Shown here: positions 19,644 to 28,416 of the stretch, piece after piece
Layout: each line of letters begins with the position of its first letter
Position numbering within the stretch: position 1 is the first letter of the stretch
Origin: Chitinophagaceae bacterium
GTDB lineage: Bacteria; Bacteroidota; Bacteroidia; Chitinophagales; UBA10324
Reading direction: 5' to 3'
NCBI GenBank assembly: GCA_947469485.1
Contig: CANIPU010000002.1
Coordinates: 62,001-126,000 of the forward strand
Length of the DNA: 64,000 nt
The notes under the pieces: model-generated
Database searches by the model: none
What the model was told of the DNA's origin: nothing
Seen by the model: only the letters and a program-made list of their open reading frames with translations
Translations under genes and position numbers: made by a program

Positions 19644-21572
19644 TTATTCCTTCACAAATTTCACAACTTCTCCGGTTTTTATATTCTTGATAAATAATAT
19701 TCCCTTATAGCTTTCAGATATATTAATGTAAAATCCATTTGAAGATTGACTAAAAGTTGCCTGAAGTTTTCTTCCGAGTATATCTGTAACAATTAAATCC
19801 GCTGCATTTTCTGCTCCGGTTATTTCGCAAGTGTTACATGGATTTGGTGTCACCGCCATTTTAGAAACCAAACTATTTTCTCCACCTTCTATTCTAAGCA
19901 ATGTCGCAAATGTGGTAATGGTTGTAAACCCTGAATTTACCGAACCGGAAGAATTGCAATCAGTTCTCATGCGGTATTGGTAAACAGAATTAGCAGTGAG
20001 TCCGGTTAAATATTTTGTTGTTGCTAGAGCAAGAATTGTTTTTGTCGTCCACGAATTGGTTCCTTGTTTTCGGTATTGCAATCGATATTGATATGCACAT
20101 GAGTTACCGGTCCAATTGACTGTTACACTCGTTTGAGAAATATTCCCCGTTACAATATTTATTGGTTTTTCGCAGGTACAAATGGTGATAAATGTTTGAA
20201 CAGCAGAATAGGCAGAAAAAGAAGTGCCCGCTGAATTACAATCAGTTCTTACCTGGTACTCGTAAGTATTGTTGGCCGTTAAACCGGTTATTGTTTTAAT
20301 AACAGTTGGTGCAGTTATTATGGTTTCAGTCCAAGTGGTAGTTCCTTGTTTTCGGTATTGAATTCTGTATTGATAAGCACACGAATTTCCGGTCCAGTTT
20401 ATTGTGGCTGATGTTCCGCTGATAACTGTTGAAGAAATATTTGTTGGTGTTGCACAAATTGAAACTGTAGTGTTAACGGGAGCTGATGATGCATAACAAG
20501 CCGGAGCATTGCTGACTGTTACACTATAGGTTCCTGCAGCTAAAACCAGAATACTTTGAGTGGTTGCTCCCGTATTCCATAAATAAGAAGTCGATGCACT
20601 TGAAGTCAATGTAACAGAATTTCCCGGACAAAAAGTTGTGGGTCCGTTTGCTGAAATTACCGGAGTGGTGATAGTGCACCCTGAAAGATTTAAATTTTCA
20701 TGAATCAGAAAATACTTAAACAATACTAATGCGAGTGAATCGGCAAAAACTTTTCGGCTTGCGTAGCTACTGCGAACATTTGAATTGCATTCTATCTGCA
20801 CACCGTTCACAGGATTTCCTGCTGCATGACAGGTGTAATTTGCTGTATTAAATCCGCCATCAAAATATGGGTTTGTTCCAGGTGAGGGAGTTTGCATACT
20901 TGGAACCGAAGGAAATCCTGCATTTGCCAGCAGTGTTCCTAAAGCAAAATTGCCACGAAGCATATTCGCGTTATTGTACCCATTAACATTTGAAGCCACT
21001 AAATTCTTAATTGAACTAAGGTTAGTGTAATAGGAAGTATTTAAAACACTATCACTATATCCAAGTTGAGTGGGTGTATATAAATATCCTAATTCCAACT
21101 GCTGAATAGTATGACCGTGACCATGAAGGTCAATGTAAAAAGCTTTGCCGGGAAATTGATTCTGAGCTATAGCTTCAGCAGTATCAATAAAATGATGAAA
21201 CTCATTCCATGCAACTGTTGCTTCTGCATTTCCGCAGGCGCCTTCCACAATTTCCCTGTTGCAATCAATCTTTGTTCGCTTGAGATTACAATAAATAATA
21301 TGCGGATGCTTGCCTGTAAGATTGAATAAACTTGAATCAATTTGTTTTGCCAATGAAATAGTATAAGCATCTGTAACCAATGTAGGATTGTTGCATGTTC
21401 TATCCGGAATAGATGAAGGAGTTAAACTTCCACCATGAGGAACAGAAATAATAATTGGAAGAGTTCCTTTATGATATTCGATATAATTATTTACGCCATA
21501 AATAATCTGAGAATAACTTTTAATACATACAGAAAGAATTAAAATCAGGCAAAGAATTTTTTTCAATTTCAT
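19644..21572 (-). CDS. Secreted N-formylglutamate amidohydrolase-like protein with two FN3 repeats and T9SS C-terminal domain
   Basis: Signal peptide; LPIIISVPHGGSLTPSSIPDR, YCNLKRTKIDCNREI, FYIDLHGHGH; two FN3 repeats; C-terminal VTPNPCNTCEI...GILFIKNIKTGEVVKFVKE. Confidence 0.75.
   Translation of the reverse strand: MKLKKILCLILILSVCIKSYSQIIYGVNNYIEYHKGTLPIIISVPHGGSLTPSSIPDRTCNNPTLVTDAYTISLAKQIDSSLFNLTGKHPHIIYCNLKRTKIDCNREIVEGACGNAEATVAWNEFHHFIDTAEAIAQNQFPGKAFYIDLHGHGHTIQQLELGYLYTPTQLGYSDSVLNTSYYTNLSSIKNLVASNVNGYNNANMLRGNFALGTLLANAGFPSVPSMQTPSPGTNPYFDGGFNTANYTCHAAGNPVNGVQIECNSNVRSSYASRKVFADSLALVLFKYFLIHENLNLSGCTITTPVISANGPTTFCPGNSVTLTSSASTSYLWNTGATTQSILVLAAGTYSVTVSNAPACYASSAPVNTTVSICATPTNISSTVISGTSATINWTGNSCAYQYRIQYRKQGTTTWTETIITAPTVIKTITGLTANNTYEYQVRTDCNSAGTSFSAYSAVQTFITICTCEKPINIVTGNISQTSVTVNWTGNSCAYQYRLQYRKQGTNSWTTKTILALATTKYLTGLTANSVYQYRMRTDCNSSGSVNSGFTTITTFATLLRIEGGENSLVSKMAVTPNPCNTCEITGAENAADLIVTDILGRKLQATFSQSSNGFYINISESYKGILFIKNIKTGEVVKFVKE
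19900..20465 (-). repeat. Two tandem FN3-encoding repeat units (approximate bounds)
   Basis: Near-identical protein segments NWTGNSCAYQYRIQYRKQGTTTWTETII / NWTGNSCAYQYRLQYRKQGTNSWTTKTI and similar DNA near 20060-20110 and 20340-20400. Confidence 0.7.
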
Positions 21573-21780
21573 GTATAATTTATTTCGTTGGAATTATTTT
21601 GATGAGTGTAATACGAAAAGTAGTTCGAGTATGTTGGTTTTTTCAGCATTCTGACTAAATCCAATCACCTATTTTATTAATGGTATATAAATGATTTCCG
21701 TTCGTCACTTCTTTTTAAATCCGGACTACATCACTTATTAAAACTGCAATTACTTTGCAGTCCAATAAATATTTACAAAA

Positions 21781-22983
21781 ATGAATTCACTTCCTTCCTA
21801 TTCAAAATATGCAGAGCACTGGATGCTTGACCGTAACACTGTGTTTTTAAATCATGGTTCGTTTGGTGGTTGTCCCATTCCGGTGTTGAATAAACAAACT
21901 GAATATCGAAACCGAATGGAGCAGGAGCCGGTGAAATTTATGATTACTGAACTGGAAGATTTATTGTGGAAGAACAAGGAACAACTCGCCTCCTTAGTTG
22001 GTGCAAAAGCAAAAGATTTAGTTTTTGTGCCAAATGCAACTTATGGAGTTAATACAGTGATGAATAACCTGGAATTGAATGAAGGTGATGAAATTCTCAC
22101 TCATAATCATGCGTATGGTGCGTGCTGGAATGCTGTTCAGTATTATGCAGAGAAGAGTAAAGCGAAACTGTTGATTGCCGAAATTCCTTTCCCTATAAAA
22201 TCAGATGACGAATTGGTAGAATCATTTATGAAAGGCGTAACACCAAAAACAAAGTTCGCCATGATTGATCATGTGACTTCTGCAACTGGAATCATTTTCC
22301 CTGTGAAAAAATTAACTGTTGCTCTCCATGAAAAAGGAATTGAAGTTTTAATTGACGGCGCTCATGCTCCCGGAATGCTGGATTTAAATATTGATGAAAT
22401 TGGTGCAGAGTATTACACCGGAAATTGTCATAAATGGATTTGTTCACCCAAGGGTTCAGCATTGTTACATGTGCGCGAAGACAAACAAAAAAACTTTCGA
22501 TCGTTGATTGTCAGTCATACTTACGATAAAAAGGTTGGTGAAAAATTATGGTCATCACATTTCTTCTGGCCCGGCACTTCGGATTACACTGCTTACGCTT
22601 GTATTGGAAATTCAATTGAATTCATGGGTTCAGTAATGGGCGATTGGAAAACTTTGCGCAAGCACAATCATGATTTAATCGTGGAAGGAAGAAAACTTTT
22701 GTTGAGTGCTTTGGGAGCTGCTGAAGCCCCTTGTCCTGAAAATATGTTGGGCAGTTTAGCCACTGTTCCATTACCGATTGAATTCAAAGCACCTGAATCA
22801 AATTTCAATTACATCCACCCATTCTGGCAAAAACTGGTGAATGAATATCACATTCAGACTCCTGTATTTGGCTGGTCGAGAAACAATCCGAGGTGGTGGT
22901 TGCGCATTGCAGGTCAGGCATATAATTCAATTGAGCAGATTCAGTATTTGGCTGATGTTTTGAAAAAGGAATTTCCACAATAG
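21781..22983 (+). CDS. Class-V aminotransferase-fold PLP enzyme (isopenicillin N epimerase-like), cytoplasmic
   Basis: FLNHGSFGGCPIPVLNKQTEYRNRMEQEPVKFM, VFVPNATYGVNTVMNNL, YTGNCHKWICSPKGSALLHV. Confidence 0.9.
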   Translation: MNSLPSYSKYAEHWMLDRNTVFLNHGSFGGCPIPVLNKQTEYRNRMEQEPVKFMITELEDLLWKNKEQLASLVGAKAKDLVFVPNATYGVNTVMNNLELNEGDEILTHNHAYGACWNAVQYYAEKSKAKLLIAEIPFPIKSDDELVESFMKGVTPKTKFAMIDHVTSATGIIFPVKKLTVALHEKGIEVLIDGAHAPGMLDLNIDEIGAEYYTGNCHKWICSPKGSALLHVREDKQKNFRSLIVSHTYDKKVGEKLWSSHFFWPGTSDYTAYACIGNSIEFMGSVMGDWKTLRKHNHDLIVEGRKLLLSALGAAEAPCPENMLGSLATVPLPIEFKAPESNFNYIHPFWQKLVNEYHIQTPVFGWSRNNPRWWLRIAGQAYNSIEQIQYLADVLKKEFPQ

Positions 22984-23057
22984 TCTATTTCTAAAAACCT
23001 TTATCAGAAATCAGGAGGAGCATACATGCGGTTATATTTGCAAAAGCAAAAAAAACC

Positions 23058-25838
23058 ATGGATAAATTTTCATATATAAGCAATGCTCATCCCAATGTGG
23101 TTGAATCACTTTACAAGGAATTCAAATTAAACCCTGATTCAATTGAATTAGAATGGAAGAAGTTTTTTGAAGGATTTGATTTTGCCGTTTCTGCGAATGC
23201 AGTTAACGGAGGAGCTACGCTGGAAAAAATCGGGTCAGAAAAAAAATCAACAGCGGAATCTGAAACTGTTTCAGCTTCAACTGATTTTGTGAAGGAGTTA
23301 AAAGTTTTTCAGTTCATCAATGCTTATCGCGCTAAGGGGCACCTGGAAGCCAAAACCAATCCGATTCGCAAACGGAAAAACCGTTATGCAAATCTGGATT
23401 TGAAATTTTTCGGGCTGAATGAAAATGAATTGAATGAAAATTTTTCAGTTGGAAATATTCTCGGACTCGGAAAAACTTCTTTAAAAAATATTATTACGCA
23501 GCTCCAGAAAATTTATTGTAGCAGCATCGGAGCAGAATTTATATATCTGAACGACGATGAGCAGTATGAATGGATGCTCGGCAAAATGGAAAAAAATTTC
23601 GCGCAACTTTCATTTCCGATTGAAAAGAAAAAACACATTCTGCAAAAACTGAATGATGCAGTAGTGTTCGAAAAATTTCTGAGTACCAAGTATGTCGGTC
23701 AAAAAAGATTTTCGCTCGAAGGTGGCGAAACAACTATTCCGGCGCTCGATGCAATAATTAATTACGGCGCAAATAATGGCGTAGAAGAAATTGTAATGGG
23801 AATGGCGCATCGCGGACGATTAAATATTCTCGCCAATACACTTGGTAAAACTTATGAGCAGATTTTTAATGAATTTGAAGGCAATGCAGTTGCCGATACA
23901 ACAATGGGTGATGGTGATGTGAAGTATCATCTCGGTTACGCATCCCAGGTTAACACTTTTGATGGAAAAGAAATGATGCTGAAACTTTCTCCGAATCCAT
24001 CGCACCTCGAAGCTGTGAATCCGGTGGTGGAAGGTTACACCAGAGCGAAATCAGATTTGTTGTACGATGGAAATTTCAAACGCATTCTTCCAATATTAAT
24101 TCATGGTGATTCTGCGGTTGCAGGACAAGGAGTCGTGTACGAAGTGTTACAGATGTCGCAGTTGGAAGGTTATTTAACCGGAGGCACTATTCATTTTGTA
24201 ATTAACAATCAAATCGGTTTCACTACCGATTTTGATGATGCGCGCTCTTCAGATTATTGCACTTCACTTGCGGCAATGGTGGAAGCACCAGTGTTACATG
24301 TGAACGGCGATGATCCGGAAGCAGTGGTGTTTGCAGTTGAACTCGCAACTGAATGGCGACAAAAATTTCAGCGCGACATTTTTGTTGACATGGTTTGTTA
24401 TCGTCGTCACGGTCACAACGAAGGCGATGATCCGAAATTCACGCAGCCGGGTTTGTACAAACTCATTGGCGAACATGTGAATCCGCGCGAAGTTTATAGT
24501 CAGCAATTAATCACTCGCGGAGATATTGATGCAGAGCTGGCGAAGGAAATGGATAAAGATTTCTGGAAGCAATTGCAGGATCGTTTGGATTTTGTGAAGC
24601 AACATCCACTCCCCTATAATTATCAGTTGCCCGAATTGGAATGGAAAAAATTAAGAAGAGCAAATACTGCCGAAGATTTTGATTCGTCACCTGAAACTGC
24701 TGTCAGCAAAGAGTTAGCTGACCGTGTGATAAAAGGTTTGATGAATTATCCGGAGAATTTTAATCCGCTGAATAAAATTGAAACGATGCTGAGTCAGCGC
24801 CGCAAAAATTATTTTGATGATGGGCGCATTGATTGGGGAATGGCGGAGTTGCTCGCTTACGGAACACTTTTATTGGAAGGTCACGATGTGCGCATGAGCG
24901 GACAAGATGTGAAACGCGGAACTTTCAGTCACCGGCATGCAGTGATTTACGATGAAGACAACAACAATGAATATAATCGCCTCGACCATTTGGAAAAAAA
25001 TCAGAAAGGAAAATTTTTGATTTACAATTCCTTGCTTTCTGAATTTGCGGTGCTTGGTTTTGAATATGGTTACTCGCTTGCTTCACCTAATTCTTTAACA
25101 ATCTGGGAAGCTCAGTTTGGTGATTTTGCCAATGGCGCGCAAACAATTATTGACCAGTTCATCACCGCCGGCGAAAGCAAGTGGCAGCGCATGAGTGGTG
25201 TAACACTTTTGTTGCCGCACGGATATGAAGGACAAGGACCGGAACACAGCAGCGCACGACTCGAACGGTTTTTACAGGCAAGCGCCGAGTACAATATCAC
25301 AGTGGCGAATGTGACATCGCCTGCAAATTATTTTCATTTACTGCGCCGGCAATTATATCGTCCGTTCAGAAAACCATTGGTGGTGATGAGCCCGAAATCA
25401 TTGCTTCGACATCCACGATGTATAAGCAATGTCAATGAAATTACTGCTGGAGGATTTCAGGAATTATTAGATGATGAAAGTGTAACTGATTCAGCAAAAA
25501 TTCGGAAAGTGCTGGTATGCAGCGGAAAAATTTATTATGATTTACTAGAAAGAAAAATCGCGAATAAAAAAGACGATGTTGCAATCGTTCGGCTAGAACA
25601 ATTGTATCCTTTGCCAATAAAACAGTTGGATGAACTCACAAAAAAATACCGAACAGCAGTTTTTGTGTGGGTGCAGGAAGAACCCGCCAATATGGGCGCA
25701 TGGAGTTTTATTCAACTCAATTATAATAAAATTAGGTGGGGAATGATTTCGCGAAAGGCGAGCGCCTCACCCGCAACCGGATTTCAGAAAGTGCATAATC
25801 AGGAACAGGAAGAAATTGTCTGTAAGGCAATGGAATAA
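23058..25838 (+). CDS. sucA: 2-oxoglutarate dehydrogenase E1 component
   Basis: NAHPNVVESLYKEFKLNPDSIELEWKKFFEGFD; GMAHRGRLNILANTLGK; HGDSAVAGQGVVYEVLQMSQLEGY; GHNEGDDPKFTQP; C-terminal VWVQEEPANMGAWSF. Confidence 0.97.
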   Translation: MDKFSYISNAHPNVVESLYKEFKLNPDSIELEWKKFFEGFDFAVSANAVNGGATLEKIGSEKKSTAESETVSASTDFVKELKVFQFINAYRAKGHLEAKTNPIRKRKNRYANLDLKFFGLNENELNENFSVGNILGLGKTSLKNIITQLQKIYCSSIGAEFIYLNDDEQYEWMLGKMEKNFAQLSFPIEKKKHILQKLNDAVVFEKFLSTKYVGQKRFSLEGGETTIPALDAIINYGANNGVEEIVMGMAHRGRLNILANTLGKTYEQIFNEFEGNAVADTTMGDGDVKYHLGYASQVNTFDGKEMMLKLSPNPSHLEAVNPVVEGYTRAKSDLLYDGNFKRILPILIHGDSAVAGQGVVYEVLQMSQLEGYLTGGTIHFVINNQIGFTTDFDDARSSDYCTSLAAMVEAPVLHVNGDDPEAVVFAVELATEWRQKFQRDIFVDMVCYRRHGHNEGDDPKFTQPGLYKLIGEHVNPREVYSQQLITRGDIDAELAKEMDKDFWKQLQDRLDFVKQHPLPYNYQLPELEWKKLRRANTAEDFDSSPETAVSKELADRVIKGLMNYPENFNPLNKIETMLSQRRKNYFDDGRIDWGMAELLAYGTLLLEGHDVRMSGQDVKRGTFSHRHAVIYDEDNNNEYNRLDHLEKNQKGKFLIYNSLLSEFAVLGFEYGYSLASPNSLTIWEAQFGDFANGAQTIIDQFITAGESKWQRMSGVTLLLPHGYEGQGPEHSSARLERFLQASAEYNITVANVTSPANYFHLLRRQLYRPFRKPLVVMSPKSLLRHPRCISNVNEITAGGFQELLDDESVTDSAKIRKVLVCSGKIYYDLLERKIANKKDDVAIVRLEQLYPLPIKQLDELTKKYRTAVFVWVQEEPANMGAWSFIQLNYNKIRWGMISRKASASPATGFQKVHNQEQEEIVCKAME

Positions 25839-25839
25839 A

Positions 25840-25870
25840 AAAAGGCAGTTGGTGAATTCAACTGCCTTTT
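25840..25870. terminator. Bidirectional rho-independent terminator
   Basis: 12-bp stem aaaaggcagttg / caactgcctttt with 7-nt loop between convergent sucA and 25894..28290. Confidence 0.85.
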
Positions 25871-25893
25871 CGGATGATATTGATTACAATCGA

Positions 25894-28290
25894 TTATCTG
25901 ACAAGTGTAATGTTTCCTTTTCGTTCGATTTGAATATTTCCATATCCTTCGCCTTCTAAAACATAGGTATATACTCCGACTTCACAATCTTCTCCCTTAT
26001 ATTTTCCATTCCACCAATCAGAAATATTGTGGCTTTCAAAAACAATCTCTCCCCAGCGATTATATATTTTCAAATAAGTAAGATTAAAAACTCCAAGTCG
26101 AATAACTTTTAAGAAGTCATTATGTCCATCGCCATTTGGTGAAAATGCGTTTGGTACTTTAACCAAAGGTTCGTTTGTTACCACCACAATCATTGTATCC
26201 ATATCAACACAGCCATCAGCTGAAGTAACAGTCAGAATATAAACAGTAGTTAATGTTGGGTTTGCAAAAGGATTTGGGCTATTTGGGTTATTTAAATCGT
26301 TTGGCGGTGTCCATGAATAAACACTTCCGGCAGGGCCACTTCCATTTAATTGAGTACTATCGAATAGATACATTGAGATATCAGTTCCTGCATTTGCTTC
26401 AGGGAATTCATATAAATGCAGGGTAACCTGAGCTGTATCTGTGCATCCTTCTTCATTTGCAACAGTTACGGTGTAAACAACTATTGAAGTAGTTGGTGTT
26501 GCCAATGGGTTTTGAACGCTGTAATCACTAAGGAAATAACCGGTCCAGGCATAACTTATTCCACCGCTTGCATGAAGCTGTACTGATTCATTTGGACAAA
26601 CTGAAGAATCAGGCCATGCATTTGCCGTTGGGACAGGATGTACTGTAACAATGGCGGTATCTGAAGAAACACCACAAGGGCTGTTAGCAGTTACAGTATA
26701 GGTAGTTGAAACAGCAGGGGAAGCCTGAGTAGCAGATGAGTTTGGAGCGGTTAATCCTGTTGCAGGAGTCCACTGATAACCAGAAGCGCCACTTGCATTT
26801 AAAAAGACTGACCCGCCTGGGCACATTGAACCACCGGTTCCAGCGTTTACTCCCTGAATATTATCTACCGTTATTAGTACATCATCGGTTAAATTACAAG
26901 AGCCAAAAGAAGCAGTGACGGTATATTGTGTTGTTATAGTCGGAGATGCTACAGGATTAGGACAATTCGTACACGATAGATTTAATGGAGGTGACCATGT
27001 ATAGCTTAATAAATTTGAAGTGGCCGATAAATTTGCAGAGCCTCCATTGCATATAGTATCATCAGGGCTTGCAAGTACGAATGGATCCATAAGCAAAAAC
27101 ATGGCATGAAGTGCAACCAACGATGCTGCGCCAGAACAATTTGCAGTATCCAATGAATCAAGAATTGGATAGAGGTCAACAATGATGGTGTCATATGGTG
27201 GCTCAAAATTTCCATCGGCGATTGGAATAATATTTAAATAGAAAATACTATCAAGAAATGAAATACATACTGTATCCGGTAAGTTTTGATAGTCTATGCC
27301 TTCAATGGCATTGCCACTTGTAACAATTTGATAACAAAGGGTATCTATCTGACAGTTATTTGTTGTATCAATTATCCCACATGGACCACTATTTGAAATC
27401 TTTTTCACCTGAATTTCCCCCGTGGTGCAGCCTTCTACAATTACATTTGTAGGATAATTTGGAATAGGGTTGCTTACTGTTTGGTAAACAACAGTTCCCG
27501 CTAGTAAGTTGGCTATCATTACCCCTGAATCATAAATGCCATCACTCACATCAGCAATAACAAGAACTAAATGGTAAGTGTCGCATGACATTACATTTGC
27601 CTGAGCAGTTAACAAGGTTGTAAATCCATCATATTCTACATTTGTTTGTGTCGCAGATGCCGGACATTGTGTTGTACAACCACCACCGTTTGGTGTGTAT
27701 GGATCATTGCATACATAATAACCTCCATTTAAGCCACAGTTTACATTGTTAATTGAAATTTGAGTTGAAGTACCTGGTACAACAGCAATATTTTGTTGTC
27801 CGATTATTCCAGGACCACTGATAAAGAATCCAAAAGCATCATTAATGGAATTTACAAAATCATTGTATTCATCAGAAGCAAAGACATAGTTAAAAGTTAA
27901 AATTGAGTCATAAGCAATTACATCAAATTCAAATCTGGTTGCATCCAAAGTAGTTCCGGCAAATGCAAGCAGCGGATCTCCGGGTAAACCATTGTTTAAA
28001 CCAAAGCTTTGCATTGTATTAGTGTTTGGAAGTGTGGCAGTACCGGAGGTTAATATTATTCCATGGTCAATTCCTATGTTAGTAGAACTTCCATTTGAAA
28101 AAGTACCATACGCTCCTGAAGCACCAGTTATTACTGGGTTCAAAACAGTTGCACCTGGACCTACAAGAGCTTGAGCCAACTGTAAAGCTGTTACTCCGGG
28201 AACTGTATTTATTTGTCCTAAAGAACAAAAAGGGGATGCAGTAATCGTTCCTATTACAAGTATTAAAATCAACCTGTTTATTAAATTCAT
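25894..28290 (-). CDS. Choice-of-anchor L / PKD-like / gliding-motility C-terminal (T9SS type B) secreted protein, paralog A
   Basis: ALQLAQALVGPGATVLNPVITGASGAYGTFSNGSSTNIGIDHGIILTSGTA; C-terminus VKVPNAFSPNGDGHNDFLKVIRLGVFNLTYLKIYNRWGEIVFESHN. Confidence 0.9.
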   Translation of the reverse strand: MNLINRLILILVIGTITASPFCSLGQINTVPGVTALQLAQALVGPGATVLNPVITGASGAYGTFSNGSSTNIGIDHGIILTSGTATLPNTNTMQSFGLNNGLPGDPLLAFAGTTLDATRFEFDVIAYDSILTFNYVFASDEYNDFVNSINDAFGFFISGPGIIGQQNIAVVPGTSTQISINNVNCGLNGGYYVCNDPYTPNGGGCTTQCPASATQTNVEYDGFTTLLTAQANVMSCDTYHLVLVIADVSDGIYDSGVMIANLLAGTVVYQTVSNPIPNYPTNVIVEGCTTGEIQVKKISNSGPCGIIDTTNNCQIDTLCYQIVTSGNAIEGIDYQNLPDTVCISFLDSIFYLNIIPIADGNFEPPYDTIIVDLYPILDSLDTANCSGAASLVALHAMFLLMDPFVLASPDDTICNGGSANLSATSNLLSYTWSPPLNLSCTNCPNPVASPTITTQYTVTASFGSCNLTDDVLITVDNIQGVNAGTGGSMCPGGSVFLNASGASGYQWTPATGLTAPNSSATQASPAVSTTYTVTANSPCGVSSDTAIVTVHPVPTANAWPDSSVCPNESVQLHASGGISYAWTGYFLSDYSVQNPLATPTTSIVVYTVTVANEEGCTDTAQVTLHLYEFPEANAGTDISMYLFDSTQLNGSGPAGSVYSWTPPNDLNNPNSPNPFANPTLTTVYILTVTSADGCVDMDTMIVVVTNEPLVKVPNAFSPNGDGHNDFLKVIRLGVFNLTYLKIYNRWGEIVFESHNISDWWNGKYKGEDCEVGVYTYVLEGEGYGNIQIERKGNITLVR

Positions 28291-28416
28291 AATTGTCTAT
28301 TTATTAAAAAAATGTCAATTTATTAAATCAGAAAATTCAAAAGTGAGTTAATAAATTCAAAAGAAAGATTTTTTGAATTGATTTTTCACAACTGGTTAAA
28401 AGCAATAAAAAACAAA

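Noticed and set aside
23033-23040. TATATTTG word upstream of sucA as a promoter
   Set aside because: Matches TAnnTTTG, but no TTG/TTTG at a proper upstream distance, and such words are common in AT-rich DNA.
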